A stretch of DNA of 64,000 nucleotides, taken from assembly GCA_965229725.1 (NCBI GenBank), contig OZ245923.1, forward strand, positions 868,001-932,000, read 5' to 3'. Positions 1 through 9,283 of the stretch are shown piece by piece (within the stretch, counting starts at the first letter, position 1; each line of letters begins with the position of its first letter). The position numbers were made by a program, and so were the translations under genes. Origin of the DNA: Aquirickettsia sp965229725. GTDB lineage: Bacteria; Pseudomonadota; Alphaproteobacteria; Rickettsiales; Midichloriaceae. Under the pieces are notes generated by a model that ran no database searches, had not been told where the DNA came from, and worked only from the letters and a program-made list of their open reading frames with translations.

Positions 1-294
1 TGATTTTGAAGTATTTGCATTAAGTTTGATCAAACCACCATACTTTAAACCACTATCTGCAACACCCTTAATGTTAAAGTTTAAATACGCATCTGTTGCA
101 ATATTATTATTTGATAACTTATCAGTTTTACCACCAACAGTTTTATATCTAAAATTTTCTTTCTGCTGCACATTAGCCATCTTTGCATCAATCGAACCAT
201 TTACAGATAACTTAACATCAGAGTCAGTCATCGCATTAGCATTCACTGTTGCAAACGATGCAACCAATGCTGTTGTCACTAAAAATTTATTCAT
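1..294 (-). CDS. N-terminal part of an outer membrane porin, cut by window edge
   Basis: The minus strand has an open frame from an ATG at 294 to the window edge, giving 98 residues. It begins with a clear signal peptide (MNKFLVTTALVASF, Ala-rich, cleavage likely after ANA near residue 21). The mature start MTDSDVKLSVNGSID, followed by alternating polar and hydrophobic strands such as DAYLNFNIKGVADSG and KYGGLIKLNAN, is typical of a Gram-negative porin N-terminus. The product would be a beta-barrel in the outer membrane. The 3' end lies outside the window, so total size and substrate are unknown. A weak TTGAAA hexamer near 348-353 on this strand could belong to its promoter, but the -10 is poor. 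Confidence 0.75.
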   Translation of the reverse strand, partial: MNKFLVTTALVASFATVNANAMTDSDVKLSVNGSIDAKMANVQQKENFRYKTVGGKTDKLSNNNIATDAYLNFNIKGVADSGLKYGGLIKLNANTSKS

Positions 295-500
295 GTTCAC
301 TAAAAAAATATTGTTGTTTAGATGAAAAATATATGACTTATAGTAGATTTCAAAGTATAAATCGCTAAAATTGATAAAAAAATAACGCATTGTTGCATTT
401 TTACCACATCCACTTTTAAAACTCCCCATAATCAAATTATTTAATTGTTTTGATAATTAAATTAACTAGGTTATTATTCAATAATTTTCAATGATTCTAT

Positions 501-1217
501 ATGAATTTTACTAATTATTTAACGACACTACACAATGTATTGATATATTTATCTATACCCATATTTACCATTATATTAAGTAGCATCATATTCAAACTCG
601 TTACTTTAAGCTCTCACTCAAAAAGTATGATTCAACACTTTAGCGCAGGTGTTGTATTAGCAGCTTTAGCTGTAGAATTAATCCCTGAACTATATAACAC
701 ACCTTTTAAAATTCAATTAATCACAGGCTATATCATTGGAACAACCCTAATGCTTATTATCCAAAAAATATGCAGGAATAATCACTCTCTTGGAGGAAAA
801 TCAACATCATCATTATTAATCGCTGTTGCAATAGATATTTTTATTGATGGACTACTGGTGGGGATAAGTTTTGCAATAAGTATCGCAAAAGGCTTAGTAA
901 TTAGCGTTGCTCTATCATTGGAATTACTATTTTTAATTTTATCCGTCGATATTACTTTACAAAAATCCGGTAAAAAACTGCTACCAATTTTATTGATTAA
1001 CATTGTTTTTGCAATATTAGTATTTGCTGGCTCAGCTTTCGGATTAACATTTTTTAATGCTCCAAAATCCACAATAGTGTTAATCACATCATTTGGTGCA
1101 GCTGCATTACTATATCTTGTCATTGAAGAATTACTCAGGGAAGCTCATGAAGAAAAGGTAACAACAACCTCAACAGCCATGTTTTTCTTAGGATTTTTAA
1201 TTATCCTGTTATTATAA
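501..1217 (+). CDS. ZIP-family-like metal transporter with altered metal site
   Basis: A protein of 238 residues with about seven or eight hydrophobic segments. The layout resembles ZIP (ZupT/GufA-type) transporters: the segment around residues 105-125 (AIDIFIDGLLVGISF) matches the helix that normally carries HNxPDG, and the C-terminal YLVIEELLREAHEE is the usual ZIP tail. The metal-binding His and Pro positions are replaced: the first helix has AIDIFIDG in place of a His-Asn motif, and the next has ALSLELLF where His-Glu-x-Pro-Glu is expected. It probably sits in the inner membrane. Zn or other divalent transport is a family inference and may not hold with these substitutions. The gene stands alone between the divergent porin and a convergent transporter gene. 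Confidence 0.6.
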   Translation: MNFTNYLTTLHNVLIYLSIPIFTIILSSIIFKLVTLSSHSKSMIQHFSAGVVLAALAVELIPELYNTPFKIQLITGYIIGTTLMLIIQKICRNNHSLGGKSTSSLLIAVAIDIFIDGLLVGISFAISIAKGLVISVALSLELLFLILSVDITLQKSGKKLLPILLINIVFAILVFAGSAFGLTFFNAPKSTIVLITSFGAAALLYLVIEELLREAHEEKVTTTSTAMFFLGFLIILLL

Positions 1218-1398
1218 TAATCCTATATCATAAATATTAGGTGTGATGCTAAATTAACAATCACCAAATTGTCAGATTCTTTTATAGCTAGATATCTATA
1301 AATTTGGTACGATTTTTTTGTCGCTCATGTGGCTTTCCACACTTTGCTCCTCACGCAATGTACAGAAATTAAAGCTATTTTGCTATAGCATATTATTT

Positions 1399-3390
1399 TC
1401 AAAGATCATTTTTTTTCTTTTTCAAAATATCATAACAGGATTTAAACATTTTGTTTTCAAGATGCACTTTACCCTGTATACCAAGTTTATCTCCTATTAT
1501 AGCTATTAGCTTTATAAAATAATTCTGAGTTTCATGCGCCATCTTTTGTTGTTTATGAGGGCTCAACCCTTTTATCGTTTCCAAGTTATGCTGTCTGTCC
1601 ATTTGCTTTATAAACAGCGCTTCATCATCACCCAATTTTTGCAATCTACTTATGGTTTTTTCAAAACTAAGCTTTATGCGCTTTCCATTTTCAAATCTCT
1701 TATTTGTTAATCTATCCACTATTTGAGCAATACGAGCACTAAACTTCTCCTCTATCAGCCCCACAGTACATTCTGAATCCTCAACTGTATCATGCAATAT
1801 TGCAGCAACTATCACATCCGTTTTGCAATAACGCTCTGCCACCATCTCAGCTACCTTGAGTGGATGAAAGTAAAATGGGTGATCTCCTGTTTTCCTCATC
1901 TGCCCATCATGCCATTTCTTAGCAAATGTAACGGCTTTTTCTATCAGTTTCATATTTAGCTTCACATTCTTTTCCTTGCTAAATTCATCCAACTTATTCA
2001 TTAAGTTTGTTGAGTATTCACATTTATTTTTAAATAGCTCATAATCATCCCCCAAATCTTCATAATCATAGTCCTCTTCATTTATTGCCGTATCCTCATG
2101 TGGAAAATCTTCATGTGGGTAGTTGTGGTAGGCCCCTCGTTTGATTTCTAGTTTTTTAAAATAATTTATTGCCCACCAATAGCCAATAACAACAGGAACA
2201 AATAAAAACCAAAGCGCATAATATCCAAAGTAATGAGTTAAGGGAATTAATCCAAATGCAACTAGAGCACTTGAAAAAGCAAAACTCAATGCAGAAGTAG
2301 TAGCTACACAACTAAAACGCTTGCTTGTGGGAAAATATTGATATTGTATTGCATCTAATGTTCCAGATGATGAAAAGCTAAAAGATTTGCTTAATAACTG
2401 TATGCATCCCAAGAAAAACAAACTTGAAATGTTGCTTAGCCAATAAGGTATGAATGGCAATGCCATAGTAAAAATAGAAGCTGTGAAGAAAGCTATTTTA
2501 ATAGGATGTATTCGCTTTGCAAGAATAGCCACAATTAACACTCCAACATCTAAAATTATAGAAACTTTTAAATTTTGAAAGATAACTTGTTCAGTAGTAA
2601 ATCCAAAGCGAGTTTTCATAATTTCTGCACAAAAAATATAGGTTATATAAAAGCAAATAGGATTATGTATTTCAGTAAATGCGAATGCTAATAATGTTTT
2701 TTTGTTTGGTTTTTCAACATCCTGTTTTATACCTATATTATTTTTTACCTTCATTCTTCGTTTGTAATCTATGAAATCAATTGTTTCTCTTAGTCTAGTT
2801 CTTGCAAAAACTCCAACAAGAGCAATAATAGCGCCTATCCAAAAAGCAAGCCTCCAATTTGTACCTGATAGTGCTAATGAAGCAATAATTAAAGAAAACG
2901 TGCCTCCTAAACATGCTGCAAAAACTACAATTCCTGATGATACAGCTCTCCAAGGGTTTTTTAAAATCTCTGTTATATAGATTTGCGCCCCCATTATCTC
3001 GCCCAAAGAAGAAAAACCTTGTAAGACCCTACATAGCATCACAACGATAGTGGCTGTTATTCCTACTTCTTCATACGTTTTTGCAGTTGCCATAATTACA
3101 CACGCAAAAGCCATTACAAATGTAGTAAGCATTATCGTGAATTTCCTTCCTATAGTATCCCCAATCCTACCTATTATAAAACCTCCTATCGGTCTCAGCA
3201 CATAAGTCAAACAGAATGCAGTAGCAGCAAATAATTTTGCTGTAGTTGGGTCAGTCTTAGGAAAGAACAAATCATTTAAGAGCACTGAAAGATGTATATA
3301 AAGCATAAAATCAAAATACTCAAGAAAAGTGCCGATTGAAAGCAATCCAACCGCCTCTTTTTGATGTCTCGTGAATTTATTATTACTCAT
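1399..3390 (-). CDS. MFS (ProP-type) transporter fused to SpoT-like HD hydrolase domain
   Basis: A protein of 663 residues in two parts. Residues 1-425 form a 12-helix major facilitator of the metabolite:H+ symporter (ProP/ShiA) type: FLEYFDFMLYIH near the start, RPIGGFIIGRIGDTIGRK in loop 2-3, and RVLQGFSSLGE. After an acidic linker (about 430-460, repeated HED, EEDYDYEDLGDDYE) residues 480-663 form a RelA/SpoT-type HD domain. The metal residues H509, H533-D534 and D598 and the catalytic ED pair 537-538 are all present, and no synthetase domain follows. The likely role is osmolyte or metabolite uptake joined to cytoplasmic ppGpp (or related nucleotide) hydrolysis. The substrate is unknown. 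An AGGA ribosome binding site precedes the ATG. Confidence 0.8.
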   Translation of the reverse strand: MSNNKFTRHQKEAVGLLSIGTFLEYFDFMLYIHLSVLLNDLFFPKTDPTTAKLFAATAFCLTYVLRPIGGFIIGRIGDTIGRKFTIMLTTFVMAFACVIMATAKTYEEVGITATIVVMLCRVLQGFSSLGEIMGAQIYITEILKNPWRAVSSGIVVFAACLGGTFSLIIASLALSGTNWRLAFWIGAIIALVGVFARTRLRETIDFIDYKRRMKVKNNIGIKQDVEKPNKKTLLAFAFTEIHNPICFYITYIFCAEIMKTRFGFTTEQVIFQNLKVSIILDVGVLIVAILAKRIHPIKIAFFTASIFTMALPFIPYWLSNISSLFFLGCIQLLSKSFSFSSSGTLDAIQYQYFPTSKRFSCVATTSALSFAFSSALVAFGLIPLTHYFGYYALWFLFVPVVIGYWWAINYFKKLEIKRGAYHNYPHEDFPHEDTAINEEDYDYEDLGDDYELFKNKCEYSTNLMNKLDEFSKEKNVKLNMKLIEKAVTFAKKWHDGQMRKTGDHPFYFHPLKVAEMVAERYCKTDVIVAAILHDTVEDSECTVGLIEEKFSARIAQIVDRLTNKRFENGKRIKLSFEKTISRLQKLGDDEALFIKQMDRQHNLETIKGLSPHKQQKMAHETQNYFIKLIAIIGDKLGIQGKVHLENKMFKSCYDILKKKKNDL

Positions 3391-3518
3391 AATATCCTAT
3401 TCCTAATCATATTCTGCAAATATTAAGTAGGGTTTTTATGAAAATTGCAAGAAAAATTTGCATTAAATTTTAAATATTTAATCAGTGATGTAATTAAATT
3501 TGCCCGATTTTGAAATAA

Positions 3519-5921
3519 TTATTGAGAACTGTCTCTAAGCTCTCCACCTAATTTTTCTTTCACGACATTGATAATTTTATTTGATATATCTTCTATCTCC
3601 TCATCAACCAGTGTCTTTTGGATAGGTTGTAGTTTTATATTGAAAGCGACGGATTTTTTATTTGAAGTATCCTGACTATTTTTATATACATCAAAAATAT
3701 TTATCTCCTCTAAAATATTTATTTTTAGCGATTTAATAGATTTGATAATTTCCTGGCTTTCTATAGCATCGTCAATATAAAATGCAAAATCTCTATTTAT
3801 ACTCTGCAATTCAGATAAAAATAGGGGCTTCCTTTTCTCTAAATTCTTTTTTGGTAAGTTATCATAGAATATTTCTGCACAAATAGCGCTTTGTTTTATA
3901 CCGAATTTTTTGATAATTTTTGGATGCAATTCACCTATATACCCAATTAAATTTTTACCTAAGTAAAATGAAGCACTTTTACCTGGATGATGGTATTCCT
4001 TTGCCCCTTTTTTTGTAATAACACTATCTGATGAAATACTTATCTCATCTAATATTGAGTAAAAATCATCCTTTAAATCATAAAAATCAAATTTCCTTTG
4101 GTCTGAAAAAATATTTTTTTGAGATGATTTTCCAGTCCTGATTATAGTCAAACAGTTTTCTTCTATTGTTTCATCTGCCCTATTTTTATAATAAATTTTA
4201 CCTAATTCAAAAAAAGATATATTTTTAGCATCTCTAGTCATATTGCTTTTCGCAAGTTTTAATATGCCTGGTATCAGGCTATTTCTCATTATAGCAAACT
4301 CATTACTTATCGGATTAGCAATTTTGATAGTTCCATTTTCCTTAAATAAATTTGCATATTCTTGATTTATAAAAGACCAAGCAATAACTTCATATATATT
4401 TCTGTTTACCAGAGTGTTTTTAAAAATAGCTGCGAAGTCTGAATCCCTATATTTTAGATCCTGTGCATTATAGTAAAAGCATCCCATTCTTTTCAAATGA
4501 TCAGTTCCTTTTATTCTAATTACCTCTTCGGCAATATCAGCATTATCAATAATATCCCCTTGTCTCCATGTCGGAATATTAAATAAATTACCCTTAATTT
4601 TCACAAAACCTAAATTATTCAAAGTAACGTTTACATCTTGTTCTTTAACTTCAAACCCCAGCAATTTATTGATTTTCTCACAATCAATTTCCATTTGCGT
4701 TTGATACTCCAATTCTGAACCCTTGATGATCGTAGAGCCGGATATTTTTCCGCCACAGTGCCTTATAACTAAATCACTCACATATTGCATAAAAGATGCA
4801 GTATTGCCATGGTCAATTCTTCTTTCAAATCTAAATGATGATTCCGTTCTGATGCTTAATTTTCTAACTGATTTGGAAATTTGCTCAGGATTAAAATTTG
4901 CTACTTCGATTAGGATATTTTTTGTATTCTCATCAACTTTGCTATTTTCACCACCTATAATTCCAGCAATAGAAAGTATCTTTTCATCATCAGTAATCAC
5001 TAATATATCTTTTGGCAATTTGTATTCTTTATCGTCTAGTGATTTAAAAAACTCCCCTTCTTGAGACAATCTTATTTCTATATTTCCTTTGATTTTATCT
5101 GCATCATACATATGGTTAGGTCTGCCAAACTCATACATAGCTAAATTTGAAATATCTACTAATGCACTATGAGACTTTATGTCTAGTAATTTAAAAACAG
5201 AGCTTGCATCATGCTTTAGTGAATTTTGGTTGTCTATATTTTCTATTTTACAAAAAGCTATTTCATGGCAATTTGTATTTTTTATCGAAATATCTACATG
5301 GTTGATTGAATTTTCAAATTTAAATGTATTTTTATAAAAATCAACAAATTTTGGTTTTAACACGCCCACTTCTGCTGCTGACAGATCCCTTGCTATACCA
5401 CAAACTGATGCACAATCTCCTCTATTAGGAGTAAGATTTATATCAACAACCTTGTCATTCAAACCCGTTGAATCGGCAAAATTCATTCCTGGCTTCAAAC
5501 TACTATCTAGAATCTCTATAATTCCTTCCGAGCCATTACCCACCAATAGTTCTGCCTCAGAGCATAGCATCCCATTACTTTCAATACCTCTAATTTTAGA
5601 TGTTTTTATAACCATGTTATTACTTGGTATAATTGAACCAACTGGAGCAAGAACGACCTTAATACCAGCTCTTGCATTGGATGCACCACATACAATTTGC
5701 AAAATTTCTTTACCGTTATTCACTTTGCAAATTTTTAATTTATCTGCATCAGGATGGCTTGTAGTTTCGATGATCTCTGCTATTGAGAATTGAGAATATA
5801 CCCTACCCTTATCTTTAAATTCTTCAACTTCTAGACCAATATTAGACAAAATTTCAATAGCTCTGTCTAAATCTACGATTAATTCTATAAATGAACTAAG
5901 CCAATTATGGGTAAATTTCAT
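3519..5921 (-). CDS. pheT: phenylalanine--tRNA ligase beta subunit
   Basis: The protein is 800 residues, normal for bacterial PheT. It has the N-terminal MKFTHNWLSSFIEL start, an EMAP-like tRNA-binding domain (about 40-150, with HPDADKLKICKVN and VCGASNARAG), the B3/B4 editing domain, the B5 domain (EEVIRIKGTDHL), the catalytic-like core and a C-terminal ferredoxin-fold anticodon-binding domain ending in GGELRDSSQ. It pairs with PheS, which is not in the window, to charge tRNA-Phe in the cytoplasm. It follows clpX on the same strand with a 21-base gap, so it may share the tig-clpP-clpX transcript. No unusual residues were seen. Confidence 0.95.
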   Translation of the reverse strand: MKFTHNWLSSFIELIVDLDRAIEILSNIGLEVEEFKDKGRVYSQFSIAEIIETTSHPDADKLKICKVNNGKEILQIVCGASNARAGIKVVLAPVGSIIPSNNMVIKTSKIRGIESNGMLCSEAELLVGNGSEGIIEILDSSLKPGMNFADSTGLNDKVVDINLTPNRGDCASVCGIARDLSAAEVGVLKPKFVDFYKNTFKFENSINHVDISIKNTNCHEIAFCKIENIDNQNSLKHDASSVFKLLDIKSHSALVDISNLAMYEFGRPNHMYDADKIKGNIEIRLSQEGEFFKSLDDKEYKLPKDILVITDDEKILSIAGIIGGENSKVDENTKNILIEVANFNPEQISKSVRKLSIRTESSFRFERRIDHGNTASFMQYVSDLVIRHCGGKISGSTIIKGSELEYQTQMEIDCEKINKLLGFEVKEQDVNVTLNNLGFVKIKGNLFNIPTWRQGDIIDNADIAEEVIRIKGTDHLKRMGCFYYNAQDLKYRDSDFAAIFKNTLVNRNIYEVIAWSFINQEYANLFKENGTIKIANPISNEFAIMRNSLIPGILKLAKSNMTRDAKNISFFELGKIYYKNRADETIEENCLTIIRTGKSSQKNIFSDQRKFDFYDLKDDFYSILDEISISSDSVITKKGAKEYHHPGKSASFYLGKNLIGYIGELHPKIIKKFGIKQSAICAEIFYDNLPKKNLEKRKPLFLSELQSINRDFAFYIDDAIESQEIIKSIKSLKINILEEINIFDVYKNSQDTSNKKSVAFNIKLQPIQKTLVDEEIEDISNKIINVVKEKLGGELRDSSQ

Positions 5922-5942
5922 AAACTTTAAACTTGAAAATAA

Positions 5943-7208
5943 TTAAACTACTTTTTTATTCTTAACCTTTTTGCTCTCTTGATATTTAATTTTAGGTTTA
6001 GAATTTAGTTTCACGACATCAGAGTCAATTAGTATTTCTTTTACGTCTCCTTTGTTAGGAAATTCAAACATTAAGTCAAGCAATACGTTTTCTATTATTG
6101 ATCTCAAACCCCTGGCTCCTGTTTTTCTTTTGAATGCAATTTTAGCTATTTCTTTTAGTGCATTGTCATCAAAATTGAGCGCAATATCATTCAGTTCAAA
6201 TAATTTTTGATATTGTTGAATCAAAGAATTTTTTGGTTCCTTTAAAATTCTAATTAACATAGCTTCATCAAGATCATCTATAGTAACTACCTGAGGCAAC
6301 CTACCTATAAATTCCGGAATTAGACCATACTTAACTAAATCCTCTGGTTCCACTTTACTAATCAGCTTAGAAAGCTCTATATCTTTGTCTTTTTCCTTAA
6401 CAATTGCTTCAAATCCAATTGAACTCGTTTTCATTCTTTGGCTAATGATTTTTTCAAGCCCACCAAAAGCACCACTGCAAACAAATAATATATTTTCAGT
6501 ATTAATTTGCAAAAATTCTTGTTGAGGATGTTTTCTGCCGCCTTGAGGTGGTATAGAAGCAACAGTGCCCTCCATTAACTTCAACAGAGCTTGTTGAACT
6601 CCCTCTCCTGAAACATCTCTAGTTATAGAAGTACTTTCAGATTTTCTTGAGATCTTATCAATCTCATCTATGTATATAATTCCCCTTTCGGCCTTTTCTA
6701 TATTATAGTCAGCAGCTTGCAATAATCTAACTAAGATATTCTCTACATCTTCACCAACATAACCTGCTTCTGTTAATGTTGTTGCATCAGCAATTGCAAA
6801 TGGAACTCCTAATATTTTTGCCAATGTTTGCATTAGCAATGTTTTCCCACACCCAGTGGAACCAATCATCAATATATTTGATTTGGCAATCACAACATCA
6901 TCAAATTTTGTTTTTTGAGCTTGTTTATCAAATCTCTTATAGTGATTATAAACAGCAACTGCTAAAACTTTTTTTGCACGTTCCTGACCAATAACGTAAG
7001 CATCTAAAATTTCATATATCTTTTTAGGAATTAAGTCATTTTTAATTAACTGTTCTGATGCAACTTTACTTTCATTTAATGCTTGAGAGCATAAAACAAT
7101 GCATTCATTGCATATATAGACAGCCACTCCAGATAAAAGCTTTTTAACCTCGTCCTGGCTTTTACCGCAAAAAGAACAATACAATATTTCTGAATTTTCT
7201 TTATTCAT
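5943..7208 (-). CDS. clpX: ATP-dependent Clp protease ATP-binding subunit ClpX
   Basis: The AAA+ unfoldase that feeds tagged or damaged proteins to ClpP. It is 421 residues long, as expected. The N-terminal zinc domain has two CxxC pairs (YCSFCGK and YICNECIVLC). Walker A is GSTGCGKTLL, Walker B is IIYIDEIDKI, and the pore and sensor regions include TEAGYVGEDVENIL and RKTGARGLRSII. The start ATG overlaps the end of clpP by 8 bases, which suggests translational coupling. The order tig-clpP-clpX is the classic proteobacterial arrangement, with pheT added behind it here. Confidence 0.97.
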   Translation of the reverse strand: MNKENSEILYCSFCGKSQDEVKKLLSGVAVYICNECIVLCSQALNESKVASEQLIKNDLIPKKIYEILDAYVIGQERAKKVLAVAVYNHYKRFDKQAQKTKFDDVVIAKSNILMIGSTGCGKTLLMQTLAKILGVPFAIADATTLTEAGYVGEDVENILVRLLQAADYNIEKAERGIIYIDEIDKISRKSESTSITRDVSGEGVQQALLKLMEGTVASIPPQGGRKHPQQEFLQINTENILFVCSGAFGGLEKIISQRMKTSSIGFEAIVKEKDKDIELSKLISKVEPEDLVKYGLIPEFIGRLPQVVTIDDLDEAMLIRILKEPKNSLIQQYQKLFELNDIALNFDDNALKEIAKIAFKRKTGARGLRSIIENVLLDLMFEFPNKGDVKEILIDSDVVKLNSKPKIKYQESKKVKNKKVV

Positions 7209-7800
7209 TTTTAGCCGCCACTCTTTTAGTAATAATTTTGTCTATGATACCATAATTTTTTGCCTCAATTGGAGACATAAAATTATCTCTATCAGCATCT
7301 TTTTCAATTTTAGAGGCTTTTTGCCCTGTATGATCACTCAATATTTTATTGAGACGATTTTTTAATTGCATCATCTCCTTCGCATGTATCTCAATATCCG
7401 CAGCTTGGCCGCGAAAACCACCCAGTGGTTGATGAATCATAACTCTTGAATTAGGAAGAGCACATCTCTTTCCTTTTTCACCTGCAGCAAGAAGAAAAGA
7501 ACCCATTGAACAAGCCTGTCCCACACACAATGTAGAAATATCAGATTTTATATATTGCATTGTATCATAAATGGCTAAACCAGCTGAAACCACGCCCCCA
7601 GGAGAATTGATATACATAAAAATATCTTTGTTGGGATTTTCAGATTCTAAAAACAACAGCTGGGCAATAATAACAGATGCCATATTGTCCTCTACTTGCC
7701 CATTCAAAAATACTATCCTCTCTTTAAGCAAGCGGGAAAATATGTCAAATGCCCTCTCGCTCTTGGCAGTCTGCTCAATTACAACTGGAATATAAGACAT
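7201..7800 (-). CDS. clpP: ATP-dependent Clp protease proteolytic subunit ClpP
   Basis: A serine protease of 199 residues that forms the tetradecameric chamber used with ClpX. The catalytic triad is readable as S98 (in ACSMGSF), H123 (in MIHQPLGG) and D172 (in DRDNFMSP). The oxyanion-loop sequence INSPGG is also present. It has no long propeptide. It lies 15 bases downstream of tig and overlaps clpX by 8 bases, in the usual tig-clpP-clpX order. Confidence 0.97.
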   Translation of the reverse strand: MSYIPVVIEQTAKSERAFDIFSRLLKERIVFLNGQVEDNMASVIIAQLLFLESENPNKDIFMYINSPGGVVSAGLAIYDTMQYIKSDISTLCVGQACSMGSFLLAAGEKGKRCALPNSRVMIHQPLGGFRGQAADIEIHAKEMMQLKNRLNKILSDHTGQKASKIEKDADRDNFMSPIEAKNYGIIDKIITKRVAAKNE

Positions 7801-7815
7801 AATAGCAATTTAATT

Positions 7816-9147
7816 TCAATTATTTTCCTTCAATTCTGGCAATACTTTTTTTATAAAATCATCCGTTGTCATCTCTGTATTTCTAAGTTTAACTTTAGAC
7901 AAAATCAAATCAAGCGCTTTTTCTTCGAGAATTGGCCCTTTAATTTTTTCTAAATTTTCTGGATCTTTATAAAATTCTAAAATTTTATCCTTAATTTGAG
8001 GATTTTGGTTAGCTTGTAATTCAACTATTTGTTTTAGCTCTTCTTGAGTTATTGTAATTTCGCTTTTTCTAGTTACCTCAGCCATGACTAGCCCTAACTT
8101 CACTCTTCTATGGGCAATTTTTTTATACTCAGATCTTAGCTCATCTTCTGATTTGTTTTTCAAACCTTCCTGTTTATCTTTGTTTTTTTCTACTTCTTTC
8201 CATAGAACTTCAAAATCCTGATCAACCATCTTTTCTGGCAAATCAAAATTATATCCCTTGTCCACCTTATCAAACAGTTCTTTTTTCATTTTCATTCTTA
8301 TTGTACCCATAAAATCAACACTTAATTTTTGTTTTATAAGCTCATTCAATTTATCCTCAGATTCAACACCTAATTTTTTAAGCATTTCATCTGACACTTT
8401 TCCTATTTGCTCTAGTTCTTGTAGATCAACAATTTTGATCTTAAAAGTAGCTTTTTTATTAGCAATATCTTCTTTAGGATAATCTGCTGGAAACACTATA
8501 TCAAATGATTTTTCTTCATTTAACTTACATCCTATCAGCTCTTTTTCAAAATCCGCCAAGAAGCTATTGTCCCCAATGACAAGCTCCATGTTTTCGGCTT
8601 TATTTCCATCAAAATCCTTATCATCTACCTTACCGTGGAAGTTAATCGCTACTTTATCGCCTGCTTTTGATTCGTAATCATCTGCAGCTTTTTTAAATTT
8701 TCTGAATTCTTTTAATATATTATTTTTTGTTTGGTTAACTTCTTTATCAGAAATTTTAATGTCGATTTTTTCAATCTCTATATCTTCCCACTTAATCTCT
8801 GGTATCTCAGGCATTGTTTCAATTGCAATCTTAACAGACAAACCATTTTCCTCATCGAAAGATAATACCTCAACATCAGGCTTTGAAAACGGAACGATTT
8901 TTTTTGTATCAATTAATTCTCTTATGCATGCAGATATGCTTTCCTGAATTTGCCTTCCTGTTTCTTCCTTACCTAATTTTTGCCTAACAATGCTTAAAGG
9001 AACTTTCCCTTCTCTAAATCCAGGCATCTTAAAAGTCTTAGCCGCTTCAGCAACTTTTTCCTCTACTTTTGAATTAATCTCTTCAAAAGGAATTTGAATT
9101 TTAAACTCTTTATGAAATTTTTCGTTTTTTGTTTCTTCAATTTTCAT
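7816..9147 (-). CDS. tig: trigger factor
   Basis: Ribosome-associated chaperone and peptidyl-prolyl isomerase, 443 residues. The N-terminal ribosome-binding domain carries FKMPGFREGKVPLSIV, close to the signature GFRxGKxP loop. The central FKBP-like domain contains AGDKVAINFHGKVDDKDFDG, and the C-terminal arm domain is rich in charged helices. It would bind nascent chains at the exit tunnel. It is the first gene of the tig-clpP-clpX-pheT block. The 136 bases between it and hemA should hold the promoter, but no clear hexamers could be assigned. Confidence 0.95.
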   Translation of the reverse strand: MKIEETKNEKFHKEFKIQIPFEEINSKVEEKVAEAAKTFKMPGFREGKVPLSIVRQKLGKEETGRQIQESISACIRELIDTKKIVPFSKPDVEVLSFDEENGLSVKIAIETMPEIPEIKWEDIEIEKIDIKISDKEVNQTKNNILKEFRKFKKAADDYESKAGDKVAINFHGKVDDKDFDGNKAENMELVIGDNSFLADFEKELIGCKLNEEKSFDIVFPADYPKEDIANKKATFKIKIVDLQELEQIGKVSDEMLKKLGVESEDKLNELIKQKLSVDFMGTIRMKMKKELFDKVDKGYNFDLPEKMVDQDFEVLWKEVEKNKDKQEGLKNKSEDELRSEYKKIAHRRVKLGLVMAEVTRKSEITITQEELKQIVELQANQNPQIKDKILEFYKDPENLEKIKGPILEEKALDLILSKVKLRNTEMTTDDFIKKVLPELKENN

Positions 9148-9283
9148 TATTATTTACTCTTTAATTATTTTAAATTCAGGTTTATCAGAATTTTTCAATA
9201 TGATAAACAATTTTTTTAAGACTAACTACCAATATCTGATTTTATTAAAAAAATATGAAGAATTTAAGAGGTTTTCATGCAGT

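Noticed and set aside
5452..5793. Open frames opposite pheT, fliG, tig, flhA and pnp
   Set aside because: All are antisense shadows of conserved genes with low-complexity Ser/Ile/Leu composition and no translation signals.
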